Shown in pieces: positions 50,865-61,564 of a stretch of 64,000 nt of DNA; within the stretch, counting starts at the first letter, position 1, and each line of letters begins with the position of its first letter. The stretch spans positions 682,001 through 746,000 of the forward strand of contig NZ_WWEN01000002.1 of the NCBI RefSeq assembly GCF_009857745.1, given 5' to 3'. The notes beneath the pieces are model-generated. The model made no database searches, was not told the DNA's origin, and worked only from the letters and a program-made list of their open reading frames with translations. This DNA is from Thalassovita mangrovi (GTDB lineage Bacteria > Pseudomonadota > Alphaproteobacteria > Rhodobacterales > Rhodobacteraceae). A program made the translations under genes and the position numbers.

Positions 50865-52928
50865 TCAGCCGTTGGCGACGCGGATGAAATCCGCTTCGTC
50901 GTCGTCGTCATCGGCACTGGTGACATCCAGCACGACGCCTTCCGGCTTCTTCTCCGGTGCCGCCGCAGCCTTGAGGGCCACAGAGGGCTGCGTGTTCGCC
51001 GGGGCGCCAAGCGTCTCGGTCGGCAGTTCCAGCTTGAAGAAGCTGATGGTCTTCTGCAGCAGCTCTGCCTGTTCCGACAGACCCACGGCAGCCGTGGACA
51101 TCTGCTCGGCGGCCGAGCTGTTCTGCTGGGTGACCGTATCGAGCTGCTGGATCGCGACGCTGATCTGACCCGCACCGGCGTTCAGTTCGACGTTGGCCGA
51201 GGAAATCCCGCTGACCAGTTCCGCGGTCTTCTGGATGTCCGGCACCAGGTTGTTGAGCAGTTCGCCCGCCGCCTGTGCCGAACGCACCGTTTCACCCGAA
51301 AGCCCGGAAATTTCCGTTGCGGCTTCCTGCGACCGTTCCGCCAGCTTGCGCACTTCCGAGGCCACGACCGCGAAACCGCGCCCGTGATCGCCGGCCCGAG
51401 CCGCTTCGACCGCCGCGTTCAGCGCCAGAAGGTCGGTCTGACGGGCGATTTCCTGGATCACCATGATCTTGTCGGCAATCGTTTCCATCGCGCTGACCGC
51501 CTCGCCGACGGCCTTGCCGCTGGTTTCCGCGTCCTGCGCCGCCTTGCGGGCGATGCTTTCGGTCTGGTTGGTGTTTTCGGCGGTCTGGTTGATCGTCGCT
51601 GCCATTTCCTCGATCGAGGCCGAGGTTTCCTCGGAAGAAGCGGCCTGTTCGGACGCGCCCTGGCTCAGCTGTTCCGAGCTGGCCGCCATTTCCTCGCTGC
51701 CCGACGCGACATTGCGCGAGGCCGCAGTGACATCGCCGACGACGTCTTTCAGACGCGCCGTCATATTCGCCAGCGCGGCAAGCAGGCTGCTGGAATCGCC
51801 TTCGCGGGTCTTGATCGCGACGGTCAGGTCGCCTTCGGCGATCTGGGTCAGCACGTCCTGGGCATAGGCGGGTTCGCCACCCAGTTGACGGTAGATGCCG
51901 CGAACGATCCAGATTGCAGCGGAACTGGCGATGAGGGTCATCACGATCAGCGCGCCGATCTGAAGCCGCTTGCTCATCTCATAGGCCGCGGCGACATTGG
52001 TTTGTGCATTGGTCATGCGAACCTGCAGACGTTCCACAAGCGTGGCAAGCTGTGCATCCGCGGTGCGGCGTGCATTGGCAGCCGCGTTGTTACTGATCTG
52101 CAACGCCGTGTAATCGCCGTTCTCCAGGGATTTCGACAGCCCCAGTTCGATATAGGGCAACCAAATTTCTCCAGCGTTCTTAAGTTCGACCAGATTGTCG
52201 TTATAGACATCCGGCAAAGCTTGTTCGGCTACCGCGAGGGTTTCCATCATGGAAGCGATCCGATCATGCGTGCGATCAGCAAGCTTCTTGACCGTCTCGG
52301 GATCGACCGCAGATGCCAAGGTACTGTAGACATTGACCCGGATCCGCAGGATCGCCGCTTCGAGCTCCGCGATCGCCGCATATTCCTTGCTGCCGCCCAT
52401 GCCGCCGAATTCGGCCGCCGCGCTTTCATTGGCGATCAGCTGATCCTTCAGCTTCTTCATCGCCGCAGCCACCGCCTGATAGGATTCCACACCCTCGTTC
52501 TGAAGGGTTTCACGCGCTTTCAGGATTGACTGCAGACCTGACGCGTCCCGAACCTTGTAGCTCGCAAAAAGATAATTTTCCCACTCCTTTTCGAAGGCGT
52601 CTAGCAAAGCCTGGTCGGAGGGTTCAGACACTTCGCGCAGCTCGGCGACGAGGCCTTCGATTTTTTCAGCGCGTTTGTCCATATCGGCCGCACGTGCGTC
52701 TTTTTGCTCTTTGCGTGGCTCGAGAAGCAGGACTTTTTCGTTCCGTGCGATCTGGATGGATTCCGTGCGAATTTCGTTGGCCAGCTCTACACCGCGGACC
52801 TTGCGGCTCAAGACATCGTCGAACTCTGCCTTGAGCTCACCCATCTTCAAAATGCCGAGCCCAATGCCCGCAGCCGCAAGCAACACCACAAGGGTGAAAA
52901 CGGCCGATAATTTGAACTTAAGGGTCAC
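50865..52928 (-). CDS. Methyl-accepting chemotaxis protein
   Basis: The protein has 687 residues from a GTG at 52928 that follows GGGAG. TM1 is at about residues 7-27 ([17 protein letters not shown]). A helical periplasmic sensor domain follows, to about residue 310. TM2 is near residue 320 ([19 protein letters not shown]), followed by HAMP. The conserved signalling tip is [41 protein letters not shown] near residue 495. It detects an unknown ligand and signals through CheA/CheW. No C-terminal CheR-binding pentapeptide is present; it ends [11 protein letters not shown] 600-base AT-rich upstream region is free of genes. Confidence 0.93.
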   Translation of the reverse strand: MTLKFKLSAVFTLVVLLAAAGIGLGILKMGELKAEFDDVLSRKVRGVELANEIRTESIQIARNEKVLLLEPRKEQKDARAADMDKRAEKIEGLVAELREVSEPSDQALLDAFEKEWENYLFASYKVRDASGLQSILKARETLQNEGVESYQAVAAAMKKLKDQLIANESAAAEFGGMGGSKEYAAIAELEAAILRIRVNVYSTLASAVDPETVKKLADRTHDRIASMMETLAVAEQALPDVYNDNLVELKNAGEIWLPYIELGLSKSLENGDYTALQISNNAAANARRTADAQLATLVERLQVRMTNAQTNVAAAYEMSKRLQIGALIVMTLIASSAAIWIVRGIYRQLGGEPAYAQDVLTQIAEGDLTVAIKTREGDSSSLLAALANMTARLKDVVGDVTAASRNVASGSEEMAASSEQLSQGASEQAASSEETSASIEEMAATINQTAENTNQTESIARKAAQDAETSGKAVGEAVSAMETIADKIMVIQEIARQTDLLALNAAVEAARAGDHGRGFAVVASEVRKLAERSQEAATEISGLSGETVRSAQAAGELLNNLVPDIQKTAELVSGISSANVELNAGAGQISVAIQQLDTVTQQNSSAAEQMSTAAVGLSEQAELLQKTISFFKLELPTETLGAPANTQPSVALKAAAAPEKKPEGVVLDVTSADDDDDEADFIRVANG

Positions 52929-53566
52929 TTTGATAACTCCCGTTACTACATTACTGTCGAGGGCTGCGTTCCTTGCCCCCATGCTTACAGATATCCGCCC
53001 CGGTTTCAGGGTGGTCGTGATTTCGGTGCTGAGATTTGACGAGGCTGCGGATCTTCCGGCCGTCAATGAATTCCGTCCCTGGCGTGGCTCTGCGCGCTGT
53101 TCACCGGCAGACGATGAAATTCCAAGTCGCATTCATTGCGGGCCGTTCCCTGCTCGCTTGCAGTCCAATGTCTTTTACATGCGTCTCCTTTGCGGATTAC
53201 CCAATGAAGGAGACGGCTGCATTTGCAGCATTTTTAAATCAGAATGGCCTTTACATACTTATTTGCGAATGTATTTTCACTTACATACTTTTGAGAAACA
53301 CATTTCCCGCTCCGCGAAGCGCCGGGGTTTAACAACCCTTAATTTCACAACCAAAAGTACACACCCTTAAAAGGTGAGCGATATTCCCCGCGCAGACCCC
53401 ACCACCTCCGAAAGGCGGTGACGGGAAAGAGCAGCAGTCCGGCACGTCAGTCCGCCACAGCGAGCGGGAAATAGACTTCGCCAATACGCCCTGAACAATG
53501 GGGCATGAACGCTTCCAATGCATGGTCCGGCAAAAGACGTCTTCCCCCTGCATGACCCTGCATACA
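52929..53566. other. Gene-free, AT-rich region upstream of the chemoreceptor gene
   Basis: About 640 bases show no convincing coding region. They contain two TTACATACTT direct repeats 30 bases apart (53251-53260 and 53281-53290). The AT-rich patch (53200-53320) is the likely promoter area of the chemoreceptor. An 81-codon open frame on the minus strand near 53329-53574 has no recognisable features. Confidence 0.55.
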
Positions 53567-54946
53567 TCAGCCAAGCGCCTTGAGCAGCGCCGCCACCAGT
53601 TTTTGCGGCCGGTAGTTCAGGTCTGACGGTGTCAGCCCCATCCGCACCACCACCAGATCGACTGACGGGATCACCGTAACGGTTTGCCCGTCATGCCCTT
53701 CAAGCCAATAGGTATCGGCAGGCAGCCCATAGGCCCGATCGTCGCCGGCCTTTTGCTCGGAAGCAGGGCCGGCCAGCCAAGTCATCCCCTGTCCGTAAAC
53801 CGCATCGGCCTGCGAGGGCGCGTGCATCATGGCCGCGAACCCTTCGGGCAGGATCTGGCGCCCGTTCCATGTGCCATCCTGCAACAGGAATTGCCCGAAC
53901 CGCGCCCAATCGCGCGCGGTCGCGTAAAGGTAAGAGCCGCCCACGAAAGTGCCTGCCGCATCGGTTTCAAAAACCGCGCTGCCCATCCCCAGGGGGGCGA
54001 ACAGCGCCTTGCGCGGCCAGTCAAGCGCGGCCTGGCGATCACCAATCGCGTTTTGCCAGATCCGCGACAGGATCACCGACGTGCCGGTGGAATAGTTGAA
54101 GGTCGTGCCCGGCTCGTGATCGAGCATTTGCGAGGCTGCGAACCCTGCCATATCGGATTGCAGATAGAGCATCCGCGTCACATCCGAGACATCGCCGTAA
54201 TCCTCGTTGAAATGCAGCCCGCTCGACATCGACAACAGCTGCGCCACGGTGATCGCGGCGCGCCCGTCATTGTCCCATTGCGTCAGCAGCCGGTCTTGAT
54301 CCAGGCGCAGCTTGCCCGCCTCGATCACGGTCCCCGTGAGGGCGGCTGTCACCGTCTTGCTCATCGACCAGCCCAGCAGCGGCATCTGCGGGGTGAACCC
54401 CGCGCCATAGCTTTCCGCCACGATCCGGCCGTGATGGACAACGACGGTCGCGCGCATTCCCGGTCCGGCCAAATCCGGGTCCGCGATGATCTGCGCCAGA
54501 TCGCCATGTCGGCTCAGATCCACCGCCGTGCCCTCGGGCCAAAGTGCTGGCGAGGCCACCGGACCCGGCGCGGCAGGCGCTGACTGATCGTCAGCCTGCG
54601 CCAGGTTGCCATCGGGCAACGCCGCGCAGCCAAGCCCCGGCCTGTGTTCGGATGTCATCGGCGCGATCAACCTCAGGAAGGCCGACCGCACCCGGCCCGT
54701 CGCGTTGTCGCTGTTCAGCATGAAAGCGCGCAGCACCGGATTGCCAGGCGCCTGCACATCGGTCTCGAGAACCTCATTCGGGTTTCGGCCCTGCAAATAG
54801 GTCGCGGAACAGACGATCTTGGAACTGTATCCGGCACCCACCCGCAGCAAGGTGGGCGGCACCAGATAGAGGTAGAGCACCGCCGCGAATAGCCCTGCGA
54901 TGACAAGGGCCAGCAGCCCAACCAGTAATTTACGCAAGTTCCACAT
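53567..54946 (-). CDS. Serine hydrolase of the beta-lactamase/class C family
   Basis: The protein has 459 residues from MWNLRKLLVG, following GGGGAGGTC. Residues 7-30 form one membrane helix, so the enzyme is membrane-anchored with the catalytic domain in the periplasm. The nucleophile is in SMSKT (SxxK near residue 195), and the second element is YSTGT in place of YxN. A HDGQTVTVIPS segment near the end is the KTG equivalent region. It is likely a peptidase or esterase such as a D-Ala-D-Ala-type carboxypeptidase rather than a true beta-lactamase. It stands alone. Confidence 0.8.
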   Translation of the reverse strand: MWNLRKLLVGLLALVIAGLFAAVLYLYLVPPTLLRVGAGYSSKIVCSATYLQGRNPNEVLETDVQAPGNPVLRAFMLNSDNATGRVRSAFLRLIAPMTSEHRPGLGCAALPDGNLAQADDQSAPAAPGPVASPALWPEGTAVDLSRHGDLAQIIADPDLAGPGMRATVVVHHGRIVAESYGAGFTPQMPLLGWSMSKTVTAALTGTVIEAGKLRLDQDRLLTQWDNDGRAAITVAQLLSMSSGLHFNEDYGDVSDVTRMLYLQSDMAGFAASQMLDHEPGTTFNYSTGTSVILSRIWQNAIGDRQAALDWPRKALFAPLGMGSAVFETDAAGTFVGGSYLYATARDWARFGQFLLQDGTWNGRQILPEGFAAMMHAPSQADAVYGQGMTWLAGPASEQKAGDDRAYGLPADTYWLEGHDGQTVTVIPSVDLVVVRMGLTPSDLNYRPQKLVAALLKALG

Positions 54947-55506
54947 GCTCGACCTCCCCAGCTTTTGCGACAGTCTTGTCAAAGCGGACAGGGCGCGCAA
55001 AGACATTCTTGCCCGATTAACGTCGGGTCATCGGCGCGGCGAGGCGCAACCGATCATGTCAGAGTGGTCGGCATGCGGCAGCTTTGGACTCGGCTATCTC
55101 GGCCTATGTCTCCGCGCGTCAGCGACTTTGAACATTCCGTTTCCCGCGCAATGCGGCCGACGGGCTTGACCTCAGTGAAGGGCATCTTCACGCCGATTAT
55201 GTCAACGATACCATCTATCGCCGGCGGGTACGCTATTGGCGCCTCCGCCCAAGTCGCATGTCGAAACGGTTTCTACGACATCATAGCCCTGAATGGCGCT
55301 GCGAGTGGCTATACGGCACCCGCACGGCGCATAACGATGGGCCCGCTTCTTAAAGGTTGCAGGCATCGAGGTAAAAACCAAGCAGGCGAAAACGAGGTGG
55401 CAACTATCGGCCGGGCTAGGGGCGCTGCCCCCTCTGCCTTGAAAATCCCGGGGATTTTCAAGGCATTCACCCCCGGGATATTTTTAAACAGAAGAAGCCC
55501 TGAGGG
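54947..55506. other. Gene-free stretch with a possible decayed coding fragment and a family A repeat
   Basis: About 560 bases hold no supported gene. A short open frame at about 55140-55335 on the plus strand codes for a run rich in Arg, Trp and Tyr, with no start codon or ribosome site. It could be a decayed gene fragment. The family A intergenic repeat fills 55420-55498. Confidence 0.5.
55420..55498 (+). repeat. Structured intergenic repeat, family A, copy 2
   Basis: GGGGCGCTGCCCC, then a 14-bp hairpin (GCCTTGAAAATCCC 55437-55450 with 55452-55465), then CCCCCGGGATATTTT and AAACAGAAGAAG. The order matches copy 1 at 26976-27038. It lies directly after the stop codon of the aminotransferase gene. 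Confidence 0.75.
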
Positions 55507-56634
55507 TCAGAGCACCTTGTCGAGCACCGTTTTCAGACGGGCGAGCGTGGCGTCGGTATCGTAGAGCTTGTCGAGACCGAACAGACCCAGCCGGAAGGTC
55601 ATGAAACCTTCGGGTTCGTCGCAGGCCAGCGGCACGCCGGCGGCGATCTGCATGCCAAGGGCGGCGAATTTCTTGCCGTTCTGGATGTCGGGATCGTCGG
55701 TATAGCTGACCACCACGCCGGGGGCGCCGAAGCCTTCGGCGGCGACCGAGGTCACGCCCTTGTCGGCCAGCATCTTGCGCACGCCGTTGCCGAGCGCCCA
55801 TTGCGCGTCCTGCAGCTTGTCGAAGCCGTAATCGCGGGTTTCCTGCATCGTGTCGCGGAAGGCGCGCAGCGCGTCGGTGGGCATGGTGGCGTGATAGGCA
55901 TGGCCGCCGTCCTCATAGGCCTGCATGATCGACCGCCATTTCTTCAGGTCCAGCCCGAAACTGTCGGAGGTGGTGTTTTCCAGCCGCTGCAGCGCGCGGT
56001 CGGACATCATCACCAGGCCCGCCGAGGGCGAGGCCGACCAGCCCTTTTGCGGCGCTGAGATCAGAACGTCGACGCCGGTCTTTTCCATGTCGACCCAGAC
56101 GCAGCCCGATGCGATGCAGTCGAGAACCATCAGCGCGCCGACCTCATGCGCGGCAGCGGCCAGCGCGGTGATGTAGTCTTCGGGCAGGATCAGCCCGGCT
56201 GAGGTTTCCACATGCGGAGCGAAGACCACGTCCGGTTTCGTCTCGCGGATCATCGCGACGACTTCCTCGACCGGGGCGGGGGCGAAGGGCGCCTGCGGCC
56301 CGTTGCCGGTCTGACGCGCCTTGAACACGGTGGTTTGCGCGGCGAAACCGCCAGCTTCGAATATCTGGCTCCAGCGGTAGGAAAACCAGCCGTTGCGCAC
56401 GATCATCGCATGGGCGTCATGGCCGAACTGGCGGGCGACGGATTCCATGCCATAGGTGCCGCCGCCGGGGACCAGCGCCACGCCCTGCGCCTTGTACACT
56501 TCCTTCAGCATCTCCGAGATGTCGCGCATCACCTGCTGGAACGCCGCCGACATGTGGTTGAGCGACCGGTCGGTGAAGACGACGGAAAATTCCTGCAATC
56601 CCTCGGGATCAACGGTATCGAGCAAAGCGGGCAT
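55507..56634 (-). CDS. Class V PLP-dependent aminotransferase (alanine-glyoxylate/serine-pyruvate type)
   Basis: The protein has 375 residues from MPALLDTVDPEG. It is a fold-type I PLP enzyme. The PLP lysine is in ISAPQKGWSASPSAG near residue 200, and the aspartate that contacts the pyridine nitrogen is in MVLDCIASGCVWVDM. The region GGGTYGMESVARQFG near residue 60 is the phosphate-binding loop. The longer frame open upstream overlaps the Lrp gene and is not credible. The specific amino donor cannot be fixed. It follows two Lrp-family genes on the same strand. Confidence 0.83.
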   Translation of the reverse strand: MPALLDTVDPEGLQEFSVVFTDRSLNHMSAAFQQVMRDISEMLKEVYKAQGVALVPGGGTYGMESVARQFGHDAHAMIVRNGWFSYRWSQIFEAGGFAAQTTVFKARQTGNGPQAPFAPAPVEEVVAMIRETKPDVVFAPHVETSAGLILPEDYITALAAAAHEVGALMVLDCIASGCVWVDMEKTGVDVLISAPQKGWSASPSAGLVMMSDRALQRLENTTSDSFGLDLKKWRSIMQAYEDGGHAYHATMPTDALRAFRDTMQETRDYGFDKLQDAQWALGNGVRKMLADKGVTSVAAEGFGAPGVVVSYTDDPDIQNGKKFAALGMQIAAGVPLACDEPEGFMTFRLGLFGLDKLYDTDATLARLKTVLDKVL

Positions 56635-56711
56635 GTTCAGGCCTCCCAATTTCGGTTGCCTGTTGGGTAGCGCGGATTGTCCGCTTTGTCCAAGCCTATG
56701 ACGGTATGCAA

Positions 56712-57170
56712 TCAGCCCAGCGGGCCGGGGCGGCGTTCCTCGCTCAGCAGCACATTGGCCTCGACATCGCCGATGCCGGGCAAGGTCATGATCCGTCGCC
56801 GCAGCACCCGTTCGAAATCGGCGATGTCGCGGGCGGTGACGCGCAGCCGGTAATCGAACAGGCCCAGAACGTGTTCGACCGTCTGCACCTCGGGGATGGC
56901 GGTGACGGCGCGTTCGAAATCTTCCAGGCTGACGCGGCCCTTGGTGGCCAGCTTGACGCCCAGAAAGACGGTGACGCCGAAACCCAGCTTTTCGTAATCC
57001 AGATCGAGCTTGCGCCCGGTGATCACGCCGCTGTCCTGCAATCGCTTGATCCGCCGCCAGGTGGCGGGCTGGCTGAGCCCCAAACACCGCCCCAGGGCGC
57101 CGGCGTTCTGGGTCGCGTCCTCGGCCAAGGCGCGCAAGATCTTGCGGTCGATTTCATCGAGCTCCATCAT
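56712..57170 (-). CDS. Lrp/AsnC-family regulator 1
   Basis: The 152-residue protein has an N-terminal helix-turn-helix (IDRKILRALAEDATQNAGALGRCLGLSQPATWRRIKRLQDSGVITG) and a C-terminal RAM domain (GLFDYRLRVTARDIADFERVLRRRIMTLPGI). Its start overlaps the stop of the adjacent Lrp gene (ATGATG), so the pair is translationally coupled. The aminotransferase gene follows 77 bases downstream. It may form mixed oligomers with its neighbour and respond to an amino acid; this is inference. Confidence 0.9.
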   Translation of the reverse strand: MMELDEIDRKILRALAEDATQNAGALGRCLGLSQPATWRRIKRLQDSGVITGRKLDLDYEKLGFGVTVFLGVKLATKGRVSLEDFERAVTAIPEVQTVEHVLGLFDYRLRVTARDIADFERVLRRRIMTLPGIGDVEANVLLSEERRPGPLG

Positions 57171-57622
57171 ATCGGCAGGCTTTCCTCGGACTTGATCCGC
57201 GCCACATGCATCAGGGTTTCGATATCGGCGATATGCGGCAGGGTCAGGATGCGCGACCGGTAGATGTCCTGATAATGCGCCATGTCGCGGGCGATCACCG
57301 ACAGGCGCACATCGACCCGGCCAAGGAAGGTCTGGATCTCGATCACCTCGGGGATGTCGCGGGCGGCGGCGAGGAATTCGTCGAAGGCGCGGGTCTGGGT
57401 CTTGTCCAGCGTGATGCGCAAGGACACCTCGACCTCGAAGCCGAGCGCGCGCCAGTCAATCACCGCGCGCTGGCCGCGCAGCACCCCGCTTTCGCGCAGC
57501 TTGTCGAGCCGCCGCGACAAGCGCGACGCCGTCATCCCGATCCGGTCGGCCAGATCGGGCAGCGACCCGTTCGGATCGTTCTGCATGTGGCGCAGAATGC
57601 GCCGGTCTAGATCATCGAGCAT
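57167..57622 (-). CDS. Lrp/AsnC-family regulator 2
   Basis: This 151-residue protein has a helix-turn-helix (LDRRILRHMQNDPNGSLPDLADRIGMTASRLSRRLDKLRESGVL) and a RAM domain (FLGRVDVRLSVIARDMAHYQDIYRSRILTLPHI). It is divergent from ilvC, with 132 bases between starts, so ilvC is a likely target; Lrp-type control of branched-chain genes is well known. It is the first gene of the pair with regulator 1. Confidence 0.9.
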   Translation of the reverse strand: MLDDLDRRILRHMQNDPNGSLPDLADRIGMTASRLSRRLDKLRESGVLRGQRAVIDWRALGFEVEVSLRITLDKTQTRAFDEFLAAARDIPEVIEIQTFLGRVDVRLSVIARDMAHYQDIYRSRILTLPHIADIETLMHVARIKSEESLPI

Positions 57623-57736
57623 GATTTTTTCAATACTGCGAATTTTGACGAATGATCAATCCATTTCTGCGGTATTTTTCATTCCAAACGCTCTCGCATC
57701 GCGGTTTCCGCCACGTATGATCACCGCCAGAGATAA

Positions 57737-58777
<1,041 letters not shown>

Positions 58778-58798
58778 GCGTCTTTGCAGATGCTTTGG

Positions 58799-58827
58799 AA
58801 AGCCCCCGGTGCGCCGGGGGCTTTTTT
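58799..58827 (+). terminator. Terminator after ilvC
   Basis: AAAGCCCCCGG (58799-58809) pairs perfectly with CCGGGGGCTTT (58814-58824), and a T-run follows. Confidence 0.95.
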
Positions 58828-58850
58828 CGTTGCGGATAGCGTTGACCCGG

Positions 58851-58878
58851 CGGCCTGACGGCCTTGTTCCGGGCCGGG
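58851..58878 (+). repeat. Short intergenic repeat, family B, copy 2
   Basis: The core GGCCTTGTTCCGGGCCGGG is preceded by CGGCCTGAC. It matches copy 1 at 7672-7698 with one inserted base. It lies directly after the folP stop codon. Confidence 0.7.
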
Positions 58879-58879
58879 A

Positions 58880-59881
58880 TTACGCCGTATGCACCGCCTG
58901 CCACAGGTTCAGCGCCGAGCGGGTTTCGAACACGTCATGGACGCGCAGCACCTGCACGCCCTGCGCCACCGCGCCAAGCGCCACCGCTACCGATCCGGCG
59001 GCGCGGTCGCGCGGTTCCGGCGCATTTCCCAGCGTGCCGATGAATTTCTTGCGCGACACGCCCAGCAGGATCGGGCAGCCAAGGCTGTGGAACAGCCCGA
59101 TCCGCCGCAGCAGCGGCAGGTTATGTTCCATCTTCTTGCCGAACCCGATGCCGGGATCGGTCAGGATACGGGTTCGCGGAATGCCCGCCGCTTCCAGCGC
59201 CGCCACCCGCTCTTCGAGGTAATCGTAGACGTCCAGCAAAACGTCGTCGTAACGCGGCGCCTGCTGCATGGTTTCGGGATCGCCCTGCGCGTGCATGACG
59301 CAGACCGGCAGGTCGTGGGCGACGCAGTAAGGCGCCAGATCGGGATCGAAGGTGAACCCGGCCACGTCGTTGACCAGGTCGGCCCCGGCGTCGATGGCCG
59401 CCTGCGCCACCGGCTTTTTGCGGGTGTCGATGGAGATCGGCACCGCCATTTCGGCGCGGATCGCCGCGATCACCGGGGCGGTGCGGCGGATTTCTTCCTC
59501 CACTGGCACCTCGGCCGCGCCGGGGCGGGTGGATTCGCCGCCGATATCGATGATCGCCGCCCCCTGCCCCACCATCACGCGGGCATGGGCCAGCGCCTGA
59601 TCCGGCGCGTTGTGGCGGCCGCCGTCGGAAAAGCTGTCGGGGGTGACGTTGAGGATGCCCATCACCTGCGGCGCGGACATTGGCATGCCGGCGATATCGG
59701 CGCGGGGGGCACACAGACGGTCCAGAACCTCGGGGGGCGCTTGCCGCGCGGGAACCCGCTGCGGCGCGCCGTCGCGCGACAGCACTTCAACCTCATTGAA
59801 CCAGGTCCAGCCCTCGGCAAGCGTCAGGGCGTCATCGGGGCGATTGGGATCGGTCTGCACAAGCGGGCGATAATAGGTCAT
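58880..59881 (-). CDS. folP: Dihydropteroate synthase
   Basis: The protein has 333 residues from MTYYRPLVQT; an ATG four codons upstream is possible. An extra N-terminal segment of about 65 residues precedes the TIM barrel. The core begins VMGILNVTPDSFSDGG, and continues with IDIGGESTRPGA, the SIDTRKKPVAQAAI turn, DPGIGFGKKMEHN, and LLGVSRKKFIG, the pterin and pABA sites. It joins dihydropterin pyrophosphate to p-aminobenzoate in folate synthesis. It lies 39 bases downstream of the FolB-fusion gene, so the two folate steps are linked in one operon. Confidence 0.94.
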   Translation of the reverse strand: MTYYRPLVQTDPNRPDDALTLAEGWTWFNEVEVLSRDGAPQRVPARQAPPEVLDRLCAPRADIAGMPMSAPQVMGILNVTPDSFSDGGRHNAPDQALAHARVMVGQGAAIIDIGGESTRPGAAEVPVEEEIRRTAPVIAAIRAEMAVPISIDTRKKPVAQAAIDAGADLVNDVAGFTFDPDLAPYCVAHDLPVCVMHAQGDPETMQQAPRYDDVLLDVYDYLEERVAALEAAGIPRTRILTDPGIGFGKKMEHNLPLLRRIGLFHSLGCPILLGVSRKKFIGTLGNAPEPRDRAAGSVAVALGAVAQGVQVLRVHDVFETRSALNLWQAVHTA

Positions 59882-59920
59882 GCCCCGAGACATGCGCAAA
59901 ACCGGCGCCGATGGCAAGGC

Positions 59921-60829
59921 TCAGAGAACCTTCACATCCGCCGCCACCGCGCGCAGCGGCAGGTCGGGCGCGTCGGGCAGGTCTTCACCGATCACCAGCA
60001 TATCGGCGGCCTGCATTTCGCGGGCGAACCACAACACCAGCGCCAGGCCCTCGCCCGAGGGCCCATCGACCGCATCGAGCACGATCTTCGACGGCGCCCA
60101 GACGCTGATCTGGTCGTTCTTCATCGACCAGTCCAGTTCGGTGCGCGAATTCACCACCACGCAGCGCTTGTCGCGCGCCGCCAGCACCCAGGCGTTCTGT
60201 TCGATCGCCAGCAGGTCGATGCGGCGCTGCGCCATCGGATGTTCGGCAACGGGAGCCGCGACATCGGGCGCACCGACACAGAGGATGGTGGGGCGATGTT
60301 CGGCTTTCAGTTGGTCGATCCAACCGCCCAGCAGCGGCGAACGGATCGCGGCGTTTGACAGGTAGACGACCTGCGGATGCGGGTGATCTTCCGCCAGCGG
60401 TGCGGTTTCGGGTGCGCGGGAACGGACGATTTCCACCCCCAGGGCGCCGGGGCCACGATCGAGCTTTTCGATCCGCACGAAGACCCGTTCGGCCTGCGGT
60501 TCCATCAGGATGCGCTGCGCGATCCGGTCGGCCAGGGTTTCCAGCAGGTTCAGCCGCTCGGCGGCCAGTTCATGGGAAATTGCCTCGGTCACCTTGTCAT
60601 AGGACAGGATGCGATCGACGTCGTCATCCACCGGCCCGGTCAGCGGCCGCACCTCGACCACGACGTTGAAGCAGATCCGCTGGGTGGTGCCGCGTTCGGC
60701 CTGGAAGGCGCCGATTTCCACGTCGACGATGTGATCGCGCAGCGAAATCCGGTCCAGCGGACCTTCGGGCGCGGTGCCTTCGGACCGTGCCGAGGGGTGG
60801 GCAAAGGCCCATTCGATTTCATGGCTCAT
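59921..60829 (-). CDS. folB: Dihydroneopterin aldolase fused to a C-terminal domain of unknown function
   Basis: The 302-residue protein is longer than normal FolB (about 120 residues). Residues 25-135 are the aldolase domain (DRISLRDHIVDVEIGAFQAERGTTQRICFNVVVEV, ISYDKVTEAI, NLLETLADRIAQRILMEP, VRIEKLDRGPGALGVEIVR). Residues 150-302 form an unrecognised alpha/beta domain with ILCVGAPDVAAPVAE, IDLLAIEQNAWVLAARDKR, and WFAREMQAADMLVIGEDLP. It cleaves 7,8-dihydroneopterin. folP follows. The added domain may act on the next intermediate or be regulatory; its role is unknown. Confidence 0.88.
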   Translation of the reverse strand: MSHEIEWAFAHPSARSEGTAPEGPLDRISLRDHIVDVEIGAFQAERGTTQRICFNVVVEVRPLTGPVDDDVDRILSYDKVTEAISHELAAERLNLLETLADRIAQRILMEPQAERVFVRIEKLDRGPGALGVEIVRSRAPETAPLAEDHPHPQVVYLSNAAIRSPLLGGWIDQLKAEHRPTILCVGAPDVAAPVAEHPMAQRRIDLLAIEQNAWVLAARDKRCVVVNSRTELDWSMKNDQISVWAPSKIVLDAVDGPSGEGLALVLWFAREMQAADMLVIGEDLPDAPDLPLRAVAADVKVL

Positions 60830-60946
60830 CGCGATCTCCGGTCAGCGGGCGTCGGTTCGGGCCGACCCTAATCGGCCCCTTCCCTAGACCACATCCGCCC
60901 TGCGGCACAAGACCGGCGAAATGCGTCACCGGCGGCACAAAACCGG

Positions 60947-61564
60947 TCAGTTCTGCGAAATCTGGGTCTGCGGGCGATAGAAGTGGTGCACACCGATCGT
61001 CGCGGTGCGTGCGAATTTGCGCGACCAGCGCGGACTGACCGCCTTGGTGTGGTAATAGGTGGCGCCGTCGGTCAGTTCGCGCGGCGCGCCGCCGACCATC
61101 AGCTTGGCCACCTTGCCGACCTGTTCATAGGCGTCGTGTTCGGCGATGACTTCCTTGTAGCCGTCGCAGGTATAGGTGAACTGGCACTGGTATTTGCGCC
61201 CGGTGCCCTGATGCACCACGCCGCAGACGGTGTCGGGAAACTGCGGGCTGTCGACGCGGTTCAAGATCACCTCGGCCACGGCGAACTGGCCCTTGACGCT
61301 TTCGCCGCGCGCTTCGAAATACAGCGCCTCGGACAGGCATTGCCATTCTTCGCCGCCCTTGGCTTCGGGCAGCCCCTCAAGGAAGCCGCGGGTATAGGCG
61401 ATCTTGGTCTTTTTCTTCGACGGGTTGAACAGGTTGTCCAGCTTCTCCCCGCGCAAGCCGAACAGACCACGCTTTTCCTGCTTCAGCACCTGATCGACCT
61501 GGGTGTCTGCCATTGCCGGAACCGCAAAAGCGGCCGCCAAGAGAAATGCCAAAATTTTACGCAT
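60947..61564 (-). CDS. SleB/CwlJ-type cell wall hydrolase
   Basis: The protein has 205 residues from MRKILAFLLAAAFA, with a signal peptide ending MAD. Residues 80-190 form the Hydrolase_2 (SleB) domain: ECLSEALYFEARGESVKGQFAVAEVILNRVDSPQFPDTVCGVVHQG. The catalytic Glu is in the ALYFEARGE segment. These enzymes are lytic transglycosylases acting on peptidoglycan; in non-spore-formers they are thought to take part in wall turnover or division. It is a single gene with AT-rich upstream DNA toward ppdK. Confidence 0.9.
   Translation of the reverse strand: MRKILAFLLAAAFAVPAMADTQVDQVLKQEKRGLFGLRGEKLDNLFNPSKKKTKIAYTRGFLEGLPEAKGGEEWQCLSEALYFEARGESVKGQFAVAEVILNRVDSPQFPDTVCGVVHQGTGRKYQCQFTYTCDGYKEVIAEHDAYEQVGKVAKLMVGGAPRELTDGATYYHTKAVSPRWSRKFARTATIGVHHFYRPQTQISQN

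Noticed and set aside
53329-53574. An 81-codon minus-strand frame in the chemoreceptor upstream region
   Set aside because: Low-complexity composition, no ribosome site and no homology that I recognise.
57646-57662. An FNR-type site near the ilvC/Lrp gap (TTGAC...ATCAA)
   Set aside because: The spacing between the half-sites is five, not four, and one half-site differs from consensus.
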